Part shown: positions 54,583 to 63,927 of the stretch, piece after piece
How positions within the stretch are numbered: position 1 is the first letter of the stretch
Layout: the number at the start of each line of letters is the position of its first letter
Assembly (NCBI RefSeq): GCF_029637605.1
Contig: NZ_CP121261.1
Coordinates: 3,410,001 to 3,474,000, forward strand
Direction: 5' to 3'
Source: Achromobacter spanius
GTDB lineage: Bacteria; Pseudomonadota; Gammaproteobacteria; Burkholderiales; Burkholderiaceae_B
Length of the DNA: 64,000 bases
Notes under the pieces: model-generated
What the model saw: the letters and a program-made list of their open reading frames with translations, nothing else
The model's database searches: none
Told to the model about the DNA's origin: nothing
Translations under genes and position numbers: made by a program

Positions 54583-55212
54583 CTAGCCGACGGCCTGGTC
54601 GAGCCGAGTGCCGGTCAGGCCCGAGCAATACGCTCGGGAGGCGATGCGGTTCATCAGGAATGCGCGGTCGATGCCGGCCGGGCCGGGCATTTCGGACAGC
54701 GCGCGGTAGGCGCGGCGCAAGGCCTCGCCGCGGGTGGCGCCATACACCAGCAGTCGGGTGCAAGGCAGGCGGCGGTCAACGCAGCCGTCGATGCGCATTT
54801 CCAAGGCGTGGGCGCCCAGGGCGTCGGGGCTGGCCGCGATGGCGCCGGCGTGGGGCTGCACGTCGGCGCTGATCACGCGGAACACGCCGCTGCGGTCATC
54901 CAGGGAAAAGGCCACGGCGCCGGTACCCTGCCAGCCACGGTCGCGTGCGACCTCGGTGGCGACGCCGCGCAAGGCGGCTTCGATGGAAGCCGGCAGATGC
55001 GGAGCGGGACATTCGGCGATCAACACACGGGCCTCGCGCCAGACGCAGCGTTCCCACGCGCGGCCAGCGACCATTTGGCCCGTCTCGGAGACGAATACAT
55101 GGATATCAAGCCGGCGTTCCTGGCCAGCGCCCGGCCCGGCGTAGTCCGTGGGAGGACCGCGCCGGCTGGTGGCGCGCCCCGATGACATCACAGTAGAAAC
55201 TTTGGCACCCAT
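54583..55212 (-). CDS. Truncated, catalytically stripped biotin-carboxylase-like protein
   Basis: 209 aa resembling only the second half of a biotin carboxylase. RLDIHVFVSETGQ and ECPAPHLPASIEAALRG...GWQGTGAVAF follow the AccC lid/B-subdomain pattern, ALEMRIDG matches the AVECRI strand, and RLLVYGATRGEALRRAYRAL...IDRAFLMNRI matches the C-terminal domain. The N-terminal Rossmann domain is missing, as are the ERDCSxQRR and EMNTRIQVEHP active-site blocks. The ATG at 55212 follows AGGAGG on the minus strand, so it is still translated in principle. A diverged regulatory or binding protein, or a decaying gene; reading the family from the sequence is my inference. Confidence 0.6.
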   Translation of the reverse strand: MGAKVSTVMSSGRATSRRGPPTDYAGPGAGQERRLDIHVFVSETGQMVAGRAWERCVWREARVLIAECPAPHLPASIEAALRGVATEVARDRGWQGTGAVAFSLDDRSGVFRVISADVQPHAGAIAASPDALGAHALEMRIDGCVDRRLPCTRLLVYGATRGEALRRAYRALSEMPGPAGIDRAFLMNRIASRAYCSGLTGTRLDQAVG

Positions 55213-55227
55213 GGCCCCTCCTGTCAT

Positions 55228-55532
55228 TCTGCTTGCAGCGCAAGCGTATCACCTTCGGATGACGAGCAAATTGTGTGCCATGCGCGCGGCCCCCGGCGCG
55301 GCCCCGTCCCCCCTTCCGACGCGCACCGGATCAAGGCGGCACGCCACGTGCTACGCACCAATCCAGGGCGGGCGCCACCCCCAAGACGCTCTACGGCTCC
55401 CGTCGGATGAGGGCCATGCGCCGATGGGGGATAATTCACTTTTGATGCTTAACCCCGGTGGGTTTTGATATACGGGTTTACCACTAGCCCAATCAGAACT
55501 GGCGCTGCAACTCCCCTACTCAAGGAATCGTC
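55228..55532. other. Gene-free region before the phosphomannomutase gene
   Basis: About 305 bp, GC-rich and gene-free, between divergent genes. Near the mutase start TTGATG (55442-55447) and GATATA (55467-55472) are 19 bp apart, a weak promoter candidate that overlaps a 5-bp stem AACCC/GGGTT (55451-55464). Confidence 0.4.
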
Positions 55533-56927
55533 GTGGGTAACAACAACACGCAATTTCCCGCTTCCGTCTTCAAGGCTTATGACATTCGCGGCACGGTGCC
55601 GGACCTGATCGACGCGACGTTTGCGCGCGCCCTGGGCGTGGCGCTGGCCGCGCGCGCACGCGACGAAGGCGTGCAGACCCTGGTCGTGGGCCGCGACGGC
55701 CGCCTGAGCAGCGAAATGCTGTCCGACGCCTTGCAGGAAGGCATGCAGGAAGGCGGGGTAGACACGCTGGACGTGGGCATGGTGCCGACGCCGCTGGTGT
55801 ACTTTGCCGCGAACATCATGCAGACCGGGTCCGGCGTGGCCATCACCGGCAGCCACAACCCGCCCAAGTACAACGGCTTCAAGATGATGATGGGCGGCCG
55901 CGCTCTGTATGGCGAAGACGTGCTGGCCTTGGGCGCCGCCATGAACGGCGCGAGCCCGGCCCCGGCCGAACGCCCCGGCGTGCGCCGCCAGCTGGACCTG
56001 GTGGCCGCCTATATCGCGCGCGTGGCCTCCGGCGTGAAGCTGGCCCGCCCCATGAAAATCGCGATCGACTGCGGCAACGGCGTGGCTGGCGCGGTGGCCC
56101 CGCAACTTTTCCGCGCGCTGGGCTGCGAAGTCACCGAACTGTTCTGCGAAGTGGACGGCACCTTCCCCAACCATCACCCCGACCCCGCCGAACCCAAGAA
56201 CCTGCAAGACCTCATCAAGTGCGTGGCCGAGACCGACTGCGAACTGGGCTTGGCGTTCGACGGCGATGGCGACCGTCTGGGCGTGGTCACGAAATCGGGC
56301 CAGATCATCTGGCCCGACCGCCAACTGGTGCTGTTCGCGCGCGATGTGCTGGACCGCAACCCCGGCGCCACCATCATCTACGACGTCAAGTGCAGCCGCC
56401 ACGTGGGCCTGTCCGTGCAAGCCGCGGGCGGGGTGCCGCTGATGTGGAAAACCGGCCATTCGCTGGTCAAGGCCAAGCTGGCCGAAACCGGCGCGCCCCT
56501 GGCCGGCGAAATGAGCGGCCACATTTTCTTCAAGGAACGCTGGTACGGCTTTGACGACGGCCTGTACACCGGCGCGCGTTTGCTGGAAATCGTGTCGCGC
56601 GAAGCCGATGCCTGCGCGCCCCTGGAAGCCCTGCCGCAAGACGTTTCCACGCCCGAGCTGAAGCTGGAAATGGAAGAAGGCCAGCCGTTCACACTGGTCA
56701 AAGCCTTGCAGGAACAGGGGCAGTTCGCCGACGCCAAGCGTGTCATCACCATCGACGGTGTGCGCGCCGAATACGCCGACGGCTTTGGCTTGGCCCGCCC
56801 GTCGAACACCACGCCCGTCGTGGTGCTGCGTTTTGAAGCCGAGAACGCCGAAGCCCTGCAACGCATCCAGGCCGACTTCCGCCGCGAATTGGGCAAGCTT
56901 GCGCCAGAAGCCAAACTGCCCTTCTGA
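55533..56927 (+). CDS. Phosphomannomutase/phosphoglucomutase
   Basis: AlgC-type alpha-phosphohexomutase, 464 aa: interconverts mannose or glucose 6- and 1-phosphates for LPS, exopolysaccharide and nucleotide-sugar synthesis. Phosphoserine loop TGSHNPPKYNG, Mg loop FDGDGDRLG, sugar-binding loop GEMSGHIFF and phosphate-binding loop RPSNTTP. A GTG start at 55533 with AAGGA upstream fits the family start FKAYDIRG. It is followed 8 bp later by pgi. Confidence 0.93.
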   Translation: MGNNNTQFPASVFKAYDIRGTVPDLIDATFARALGVALAARARDEGVQTLVVGRDGRLSSEMLSDALQEGMQEGGVDTLDVGMVPTPLVYFAANIMQTGSGVAITGSHNPPKYNGFKMMMGGRALYGEDVLALGAAMNGASPAPAERPGVRRQLDLVAAYIARVASGVKLARPMKIAIDCGNGVAGAVAPQLFRALGCEVTELFCEVDGTFPNHHPDPAEPKNLQDLIKCVAETDCELGLAFDGDGDRLGVVTKSGQIIWPDRQLVLFARDVLDRNPGATIIYDVKCSRHVGLSVQAAGGVPLMWKTGHSLVKAKLAETGAPLAGEMSGHIFFKERWYGFDDGLYTGARLLEIVSREADACAPLEALPQDVSTPELKLEMEEGQPFTLVKALQEQGQFADAKRVITIDGVRAEYADGFGLARPSNTTPVVVLRFEAENAEALQRIQADFRRELGKLAPEAKLPF

Positions 56928-56934
56928 CCCACTC

Positions 56935-58488
56935 ATGTCGCTACCGAACAGCCCAGCCTGGCAAGCATTCACCGCGGCGGCCAAAGCCGCACCCCTGCGC
57001 GGTGAACAACTCAGGGTGATCAACGCGCCGGGCCTGCGCCTGGACCTAAGCACCCAGGCGCACTCGCCCGCCTTGCACGCAGCGTCTGAAGCGCTGCTGG
57101 CGCAGCAGCAGTTTGACGCCGCCCGCGCCACGCTGTTTGACGGTGGCCACGCCAACTGGACCGAGGGGCGCGCCGCCTGGCACACCGCCTTGCGCGCGAC
57201 CGAACCGCCCGCCGCGGTTGCCAATGCCGTGCAGGCCGAACGGGATCGCTTGCGCGAATTCGTGCGTGAGGCCGACCGCGCCGACCGCTACGGCCACGTG
57301 CTGCACCTGGGCATTGGCGGCAGCGATTGGGGGCCGCGCCTGGTGAACCGTGCGCTGCGTCATGCTGGCGCGCGGCGCGAAGTGCGCTTTGCGTCGAACG
57401 TGGATTCGCATTCCGTCGCCGATGCCATGAGCCGGCTGGATCCGCACGATACGCTGGTCATCGTCGCGTCCAAATCGTTCACCACGACCGAGCCGCTGGC
57501 CAATGCGGAAGTAGCCATGAACTGGCTGCGCGACGCCGGCGTGGCCGACCCCATCAAGCAAGTGGTGGCGATCACCGCCAACGTGGAAGCCGCGCTCAAC
57601 CTGGGCATATTGCCCGACCACATCTTCCAGATCTGGGACTGGGTTGGCGGCCGTTATTCGCTGTGGTCCGCCATCGGCCTGCCGATTGCGCTGGCCTTGG
57701 GCAACGAGGCATTCGATCAGTTGCTGGCGGGCGCCGCGGCCATGGACGACCATTTTCGCACTGCCCCCAACGCAGAGAACGCGCCGCTGCAACTGGCGCT
57801 GGCCGGCGTGGTCAACCGCAGCGTGCTGGGCTATGACTCGCTGGTGATTGCGCCTTACGACTCGCGGCTGGTTCACCTGGTGCCCTGGGCGCAGCAGTTG
57901 GAAATGGAATCGCTGGGCAAGGTCGCCACCGAAGACGGCAGCCCTACCGGCGTGCCGACCGGCCCCTCCGTCTGGGGCATGGCCGGCACCGACTGCCAGC
58001 ACACCTTCTTTCAATGGTTGCACCAGGACGCCATGGGCGCGCCGGTGGACTTCATTCTTTGCGAGCAGCCCGACCACGCCTATGCGCGCCACCATGAACT
58101 GTTGATTGCCAACTGTCTGGCGCAGCGTTCGGCGCTGCTGCGAGGCAAGTCCTTCGACGAGGCGCTGGCCGAAACCTCGGCCACGGAAAGCGATCCGGCG
58201 CGCGCGCGGCTGCTCGCGCAGCATCGTGTGCATCCGGGCGGCCGCCCGTCGTCGCTGATCGTGCTGCCGCGCCTGGAGGCCTATACCCTGGGTGCGCTGC
58301 TGGCCTTGTACGAACACAAAGTCTTCGCGCAAGGCGTTATCTGGGGCATCAACCCGTTCGACCAATGGGGCGTGGAGTTCGGCAAGGCGCTGGCCAAGAA
58401 CATCATGCGCGAGCTGGATGCGCCGCAGACCAGCCAGCAAGACCCGTCCACCCGTTTCTGGATCGACGCGATCGCGCGTGGTCGTTAG
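56935..58488 (+). CDS. pgi: Glucose-6-phosphate isomerase
   Basis: 517 aa; interconverts glucose 6-phosphate and fructose 6-phosphate. Signatures: HLGIGGSDWGPRL, the sugar-phosphate loop VASKSFTTTEPLANA, WVGGRYSLWSAIGL, and the C-terminal GINPFDQWGVEFGK containing the catalytic Lys. ATG 56935 follows the mutase stop by 7 bp, so the two form a sugar-phosphate operon that feeds the polysaccharide locus opposite. Confidence 0.95.
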   Translation: MSLPNSPAWQAFTAAAKAAPLRGEQLRVINAPGLRLDLSTQAHSPALHAASEALLAQQQFDAARATLFDGGHANWTEGRAAWHTALRATEPPAAVANAVQAERDRLREFVREADRADRYGHVLHLGIGGSDWGPRLVNRALRHAGARREVRFASNVDSHSVADAMSRLDPHDTLVIVASKSFTTTEPLANAEVAMNWLRDAGVADPIKQVVAITANVEAALNLGILPDHIFQIWDWVGGRYSLWSAIGLPIALALGNEAFDQLLAGAAAMDDHFRTAPNAENAPLQLALAGVVNRSVLGYDSLVIAPYDSRLVHLVPWAQQLEMESLGKVATEDGSPTGVPTGPSVWGMAGTDCQHTFFQWLHQDAMGAPVDFILCEQPDHAYARHHELLIANCLAQRSALLRGKSFDEALAETSATESDPARARLLAQHRVHPGGRPSSLIVLPRLEAYTLGALLALYEHKVFAQGVIWGINPFDQWGVEFGKALAKNIMRELDAPQTSQQDPSTRFWIDAIARGR

Positions 58489-58550
58489 GCAGGCTCAATC
58501 AATCCTGAATCCAAACCCGCCGAATTCGCCGTATCAGCCGTATCAGCCGA

Positions 58551-59678
58551 TCAACCACCAAGGGCGTCGTAGAGTTCGACATGGACGCGGGCGACCCGCT
58601 TGATGTCGAATTCGCCCTCGGCCAGCGCACGCCCCGCCGCGCCCATGCGCTGGCGCAAGGCGGCGTCCTCGGCCAGGCGCGCGATAGCGTCCGCCAGCGC
58701 TTGCGCGTCGCGCACCGGCACCAACAGCCCGGTCTGGCCGGGTTCGATGGCGTCGCGGCAGCCTGGCACGTCGGTCGTCACCACCGCGCGCCCGCAGGCC
58801 GCGGCCTCGATCAAAGATTTCGGCAAACCCTCGCGATACGAAGGCAGCACGGCGATATGACTGGCCGCGTAGAGTTCAGCAATGTCCGAGCGTTCGCCCA
58901 AGGCCTGAACCGCGCCATCGCGTTGCCAGGCATCCACCTCTTGCTGCGTGGCCGATGCGGGGTTGCCCGCATCCAGCCCACCCACCAGTTGCATGGTCAC
59001 CGGCACGCCGCGCGCGCGCAGCATGGCCGCCGCGTCAACGAATTCGCGCACACCCTTGTCGCGCAACAGGCGCGCCACCATGGTGACCACGACGGGCGGC
59101 GCAGGCGGTTCGGGCGACGCGCGATAGGCATCCAGGTCCACCCCCGCGCCGCGAATCATGACGACCTGCTCGTCACGCACCGCCCCCAATGACTTGAGCA
59201 GGTCGCGGTCATTGGCGTTCTGGAAAATCACGCGGCTGTTCGCGTGGCCCAGCGCCACGCGGTACAGGCGCGCCACCACCGCACGCACCAGCCGCATCTT
59301 CAGGGAATTGGACAGGAACACGAAGCCCAGGCCGGAAATGGCGGCCACCATGCCCGGCACCCGGGCAATGCGCGCGGCGATGCCGCCATACAGCACGGGC
59401 TTGATCGTGACCAGGTGCACCACGTCCGGGCGCACGCGGCGAAACAGGCGCACCAGCGCCAGCAGCGTGCCCAGTTCCTGCAAGGGATGCTTGCCGCTGC
59501 GCGTCATCGGAATGGCGTGATGGGTCATGCCCATCGCCTGGATGTCGGCCACGGCGGGGCCATCCATCGTGGCCACATGCACGTCATAGCCCGCTTGCTG
59601 CGCGGCCAGCGCCACCGGCACGCGATGCGACATGAAGAACGCGGGGTTATTGACCACGAACATCAAGCGACGGCTCAT
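58551..59678 (-). CDS. Glycosyltransferase family 4 (CapM/PglA-like)
   Basis: 375 aa GT-B enzyme. The N-terminal VNNPAFFMSHRVPVALAAQ and VHLVTIKPVLYGGIAAR suit GT4 enzymes that add early sugars to lipid-linked oligosaccharides; the donor site is SYREGLPKSLIEAAACGRA with the EX7E motif. The ATG overlaps the stop of the next glycosyltransferase (ATGA). Last gene of the minus-strand polysaccharide operon; it converges with pgi. Confidence 0.88.
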   Translation of the reverse strand: MSRRLMFVVNNPAFFMSHRVPVALAAQQAGYDVHVATMDGPAVADIQAMGMTHHAIPMTRSGKHPLQELGTLLALVRLFRRVRPDVVHLVTIKPVLYGGIAARIARVPGMVAAISGLGFVFLSNSLKMRLVRAVVARLYRVALGHANSRVIFQNANDRDLLKSLGAVRDEQVVMIRGAGVDLDAYRASPEPPAPPVVVTMVARLLRDKGVREFVDAAAMLRARGVPVTMQLVGGLDAGNPASATQQEVDAWQRDGAVQALGERSDIAELYAASHIAVLPSYREGLPKSLIEAAACGRAVVTTDVPGCRDAIEPGQTGLLVPVRDAQALADAIARLAEDAALRQRMGAAGRALAEGEFDIKRVARVHVELYDALGG

Positions 59679-60832
59679 GCCTGGCCTCCCGCAATGCGGC
59701 GCCATACGGCAAGGTAATGCTGCACCATGCGCGCCAGATCAAAGTTTTCCAACACGCGCGCGCGGCCTGCCTCGCCGGCGCGTCCGTGGCCGCGTGCGGC
59801 CACGTCGCACAAGGCGGACTCGACGCCGCGTGCCAGCGCCTCGGCTTGCTCGGGGGGCACGACGACGCCGGTGTCGGCGACGATGTAGGCGGCGTCGCCC
59901 ACGTTCGTCACCACACAGTAAACGCCGCAGGCCATGGCCTCGGCCACCACGTTGGGAAAGCCCTCCGCGCAGCTGGACAGCACGTGCACGTCCAGGCCGT
60001 TCATCACGGCAGGCACGTCGTCGCTGGGGCCGGCAAGGATGAGACGGTCGCGCAGGTTCAGCTTGTCGACCAGCGCGCCAAGTTCGGCGTTGTCGGCTGT
60101 CATGCCGCGCCCGACCAGCACGCAGCGCAAGCCGCCGTCGCGGCCATCGCGTACCAACGCAGCCACGGCGCGCAGCAGGTTGGCGTGGTCTTTGAGCGGG
60201 TCCCAACGGGCCACGCTTCCGATCACGGGCGCGTCTTCCGACAGCCCCCACTGCGCGCGCATGCGCGTGCGGGCTTGCGCATCGGGCGCATAGCGCGACA
60301 GGTCATAGCCGTTCGGAATTACCACCATGCGGTCGCGCCGGTAGCCGCGTTCGGCGTGCCGTTCGGCCGCATTCTGGGCGGCGCAGACAATGGCGCGCGG
60401 CACGCTGCCGGACAGCCAGGCGCAGGCGCGCAAGACCAGGCGCGCCGACCGGCTGCTGCGTTCAAGATGCGCACCCGAATTGCGGATGCCCCAGGCAACC
60501 GCGCGCACGCCCGCCAGCCGCGCGGCCAGGCCTCCGATCAGGTCCGCGTGGTACATCCAGGTCTGCACGACGTCAGGACGCTGGGTGGCGATCAGCCGGC
60601 GCAGCGCCAAAAAGCCGCTCGCGCTCACGCGTCCGCGCTTCATGCCCAAGGCATGCACGGCGACGCCGGCCGCGCGCAGGCGCTCGCCGTAGATACCTTC
60701 ATCAGTCAGCGACACGACCGTGTGCGACGCGCCCGTTTCCGGGTACGTCGCCAAGCGCATCAGCACGGATTCCGCGCCGCCCTGCCCCAGGCCGGTGATG
60801 ACATGCAGAACGCGCAAGGCGGGGGTGTTCAT
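59675..60832 (-). CDS. Glycosyltransferase family 4
   Basis: 385 aa GT-B enzyme. Opening LRVLHVITGLGQGGAESVLMRL is typical of GT4; donor-site EX7E motif in SCAEGFPNVVAEAMACGVY. It overlaps the genes on both sides by ATGA, indicating tight translational coupling. Sugar and linkage cannot be told from the sequence. Confidence 0.9.
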   Translation of the reverse strand: MNTPALRVLHVITGLGQGGAESVLMRLATYPETGASHTVVSLTDEGIYGERLRAAGVAVHALGMKRGRVSASGFLALRRLIATQRPDVVQTWMYHADLIGGLAARLAGVRAVAWGIRNSGAHLERSSRSARLVLRACAWLSGSVPRAIVCAAQNAAERHAERGYRRDRMVVIPNGYDLSRYAPDAQARTRMRAQWGLSEDAPVIGSVARWDPLKDHANLLRAVAALVRDGRDGGLRCVLVGRGMTADNAELGALVDKLNLRDRLILAGPSDDVPAVMNGLDVHVLSSCAEGFPNVVAEAMACGVYCVVTNVGDAAYIVADTGVVVPPEQAEALARGVESALCDVAARGHGRAGEAGRARVLENFDLARMVQHYLAVWRRIAGGQA

Positions 60833-61944
60833 CGCCCCTCCCGCACCGCGTCGAACAGTTCATCCCATTCGGACAGCACGGTGGCCAGGGCGTAGCGCTG
60901 GCGCACGGCGGTGGCGGCGCGCACGCCCAATTGCCGGCGCAGCAGCAGATCGCTCATCACGCGCTGCAGGGCATCTTGCAAGGCTTGAGCGTCGCCGGCG
61001 GGCACCAGCAAGGCGTCCTGGCCGTCGCGCGTCATTTCGCGGGGGCCGCTGGGGCAGTCGAAAGCCACGCAAGGCAGGCCCAGCGACATGGCTTCCAGCA
61101 AGACATTCGGAAAGCCTTCTACCAGCGAACTCAGCACAAAAGCCTGGCCGCGCGCCAGTTCTTCCCACGGCGCCTCGGTGCGGCCCGGCAGGCTGACGCG
61201 CGATTGCAGGCCCAGCTTTGCCACCTGCGCCTCCAGCGCCGCGCGCTCGGGGCCTTCGCCCCAGATACGCAGGTTCCAGTCGGGGTGCGACGGCGCCAAT
61301 TGCGCGAACACATTGATCAATACATCGAACTGCTTGTCGGGCACCAGCCGGCCCATCGCCAACAACTCACGCGGGCCATCGTCTTCACGCTGGGCCACGC
61401 GCGGCGCGTCGAGCAAGGGCGCGGGCAAGGGGTTGGGAATGACAGCCAGGCGCTTGATGCCCGGCACCTGACGCGAGAACGGGCCAGCGGTGTCTTCGGC
61501 CTGCACCGTGACCATGTCGGCGCGCGGATACAGCAAGCGGCGCAGCTTGCGCCACACCGTGCCGGTGGAGGTTTCGGCCACGGGGTTGGTGCGTTCGCAA
61601 ACGATAAGCGGCACGCCCAGGCCCCGCGTGGCGAGGATGGCGGCCACGTTGACGTTGGTCAGGAACGACACGACCACATCGGGCTTGGTGTCGCGGATGT
61701 GCTTGCGCAAGGCCATCAGGCGCTTGAACGCGGCCATGCCGCCCGATGCGCGCGTGCCGGCGATATCGGCCAGCCAGGCGAGTGAGACCTTGTCCGACAC
61801 GGGATAAAAGCAGGTGCCCTTGGACGAGTAGGTAGGCGTCAGCGTGACAATGTCGCCGCGTTCGGCCCATGCATTCACCAGCGTTGCGGCGACGCGTTCG
61901 GCGCCACCCGCGTGCATGGAACTGACCAACATCAATATTTTCAT
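60829..61944 (-). CDS. Glycosyltransferase family 4
   Basis: 371 aa, opening KILMLVSSMHAGGAERVAATL; EX7E motif in LVEGFPNVLLEAMSLGLP; contains TPTYSSKGTCFYPVSDKVSL, as in AmsD/PglJ-like enzymes. It starts 3 bp after the asparagine synthetase stop. Its C-terminal end (SEWDELFDAVREGR) resembles that of the cut-off glycosyltransferase at the window end, so the two are probably related. Confidence 0.9.
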   Translation of the reverse strand: MKILMLVSSMHAGGAERVAATLVNAWAERGDIVTLTPTYSSKGTCFYPVSDKVSLAWLADIAGTRASGGMAAFKRLMALRKHIRDTKPDVVVSFLTNVNVAAILATRGLGVPLIVCERTNPVAETSTGTVWRKLRRLLYPRADMVTVQAEDTAGPFSRQVPGIKRLAVIPNPLPAPLLDAPRVAQREDDGPRELLAMGRLVPDKQFDVLINVFAQLAPSHPDWNLRIWGEGPERAALEAQVAKLGLQSRVSLPGRTEAPWEELARGQAFVLSSLVEGFPNVLLEAMSLGLPCVAFDCPSGPREMTRDGQDALLVPAGDAQALQDALQRVMSDLLLRRQLGVRAATAVRQRYALATVLSEWDELFDAVREGR

Positions 61945-61947
61945 GCG

Positions 61948-63879
61948 TCAACGACTCCCAATAGTTCCCCCTTGATCCGGCGCGGCACGATAACGGTCCA
62001 GCCAGGCCTGCATCATCAACACGCCCCACAGGTGGCTGTCCCAATTGCGATGGCCCGAGGTGTGTTCGCGCCATTTGCGCAGGATGGGTTCCGGTTCGAA
62101 CCAGCCTTCCTGGCGCAGTCGCGCGGGGTCGAGCAGCGCATCGGCCCATTCGCGCAACGGCCCGCGCAGCCAAGCGGCCAGCGGCACGGCAAAGCCGCGC
62201 TTGGGGCGGTCCACCAGCGCCTGCGGCACATGGCGATGCAGCACCTGGCGCAGCAGCCATTTACCTGTGTTGCCGCGCACCTTGTACTGATGCGGCAGGC
62301 TCCAGGCGAATTCATAGACGCGATGGTCGATGAGCGGCACGCGCGTCTCCAGGCTCACGGCCATCGCGGCGCGGTCGACCTTGACCAGGATGTCGTCGGG
62401 CAGATAGGTGACCGTGTCCAGCTTCATCATGGCTTCGAAGGTCGAGCCCTGCATGTCGCGCGCGAATTCCGACACGGGTTCCACGCCGCCCTTGACCACC
62501 TGCGTGGGGTCGGCCCAGTACGACACGAAGTGCCGGTAGAAGTCGCCACGCGTATCGGTGCGCAGCAGTTCGCCCAGCTTGCCGACCTTGCCGCGCCACG
62601 CGCCACGTCCGGGCAGGTGGGTGGTCGCGGCAAGCATCGCGCCAGCGGGCTTGCGCAGCATGGCGGGCACGCGCTCGCATTGCTGCCACCAGTTATTCAC
62701 GCGGAAATAGCGCGAATAGCCGCCAAAGAGTTCATCGCCGCCGTCGCCCGACAAGGCCACGGTGACGTGCTGACGCGCCATCTTGGTGACGAGCGACGTG
62801 GGGATCTGCGACGAATCGGCAAACGGTTCGTCGTACATGTCGGCCAGCGACGGCACCACCGCCAGCGCGTCGTCCGCGGTGACGTAGAGTTCGGTGTGGT
62901 CGGTGCCCAGGTGCGTGGCGACGGCCTTGGCGTGTTGCGCCTCGTCGTAGCCTTTCTCGTGGAAACCGATGGCGAAGGTGCGTACCGGCTTGGCGCTTTG
63001 CGCCTGCATCAGCGCCACGATGGTGGACGAATCAATGCCGCCCGACAGGAAGGCGCCCAGGCTGACGTCGGACAGCATCTGGCCGCCCACCGCCTTGGAC
63101 AGCACGCTTTCCAGCGCCTGGGCGGCCTCGGCGTCGGAGCCGAAGGTCAACGGCGACCGGGCCGCGCTGTCGGCGGCTTCGCGGGCGGACCAATACACGC
63201 GCGGCTCCGGCATGCGTCGGCTGCGCGCGTCATCGGCGGTGAATTCAATCCAGGTGCCGGGCGGCAGCTTGGCGATGCCCTGGTAGATGGATTGCGGCGC
63301 CGGAATGTAGTTGTGGCGCATGAACGAGGCCAGCGCATTGCGGTTCAGCTCGCGGCCGAATCCGGGGATGGGCATCAGGCCCTTCAACTCGGAAGCGAAC
63401 ACCAGCTCGGCGCCCGAAAATCCGTAGTACAGCGGCTTTTCGCCCATGCGGTCGCGCGCCAGCATCAGCTTGCGCGACGCGCGGTCCCACAGCGCGATGG
63501 CGAACATGCCGACCGCGGCCTGCAGCGTGGCTTCGATGCCCAGCGCGGTGAAGCCGGCCAGCAGCGTTTCGGTATCGGAATGGCCACGCCAGGACGGCGC
63601 CAGCCCTGATTTTTCAAGCTGCTGGCGGATGTCCAGGTGGTTGTAGATCTCGCCGTTGAACACCATCACATAACGGCCGCAAGCGGACGTCATGGGTTGA
63701 TGGCCGGCTTCGGTCAGGTCCAGGATGGCCAGGCGCACGTGCCCCAGCGCCACTTCGGCTTCCGGGTCTTCCCAGAAACCGTTGCTGTCCGGCCCGCGAT
63801 GGCGGATGCGGCGGCAGCTTTCGGCCAGCACGCGCTCCTTGTTCCCGATGGGGCCCCAAATTCCGACTATTCCACACAT
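61948..63879 (-). CDS. asnB: Asparagine synthase (glutamine-hydrolysing), polysaccharide-locus type
   Basis: 643 aa class II glutamine amidotransferase with nucleophile C2 (CGIVGIWG), RHRGPDSNGFW and FNGEIYNHLD in the glutaminase domain, and the PP-loop FLSGGIDSSTIVALM in the synthetase domain. Copies embedded in glycosyltransferase operons often amidate a sugar or uronic acid in O-antigen or capsule rather than make free asparagine. The operon context here suggests that, but the acceptor is not known. Confidence 0.88.
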   Translation of the reverse strand: MCGIVGIWGPIGNKERVLAESCRRIRHRGPDSNGFWEDPEAEVALGHVRLAILDLTEAGHQPMTSACGRYVMVFNGEIYNHLDIRQQLEKSGLAPSWRGHSDTETLLAGFTALGIEATLQAAVGMFAIALWDRASRKLMLARDRMGEKPLYYGFSGAELVFASELKGLMPIPGFGRELNRNALASFMRHNYIPAPQSIYQGIAKLPPGTWIEFTADDARSRRMPEPRVYWSAREAADSAARSPLTFGSDAEAAQALESVLSKAVGGQMLSDVSLGAFLSGGIDSSTIVALMQAQSAKPVRTFAIGFHEKGYDEAQHAKAVATHLGTDHTELYVTADDALAVVPSLADMYDEPFADSSQIPTSLVTKMARQHVTVALSGDGGDELFGGYSRYFRVNNWWQQCERVPAMLRKPAGAMLAATTHLPGRGAWRGKVGKLGELLRTDTRGDFYRHFVSYWADPTQVVKGGVEPVSEFARDMQGSTFEAMMKLDTVTYLPDDILVKVDRAAMAVSLETRVPLIDHRVYEFAWSLPHQYKVRGNTGKWLLRQVLHRHVPQALVDRPKRGFAVPLAAWLRGPLREWADALLDPARLRQEGWFEPEPILRKWREHTSGHRNWDSHLWGVLMMQAWLDRYRAAPDQGGTIGSR

Positions 63880-63927
63880 GATGAGGTTCTCGTGGTCACC
63901 GTAGCAACGGCGCGCGCCGCGCGGACC

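Noticed and set aside
61912-63609. A 565-residue plus-strand frame over asnB
   Set aside because: Antisense of a well-conserved amidotransferase; composition typical of a shadow frame.
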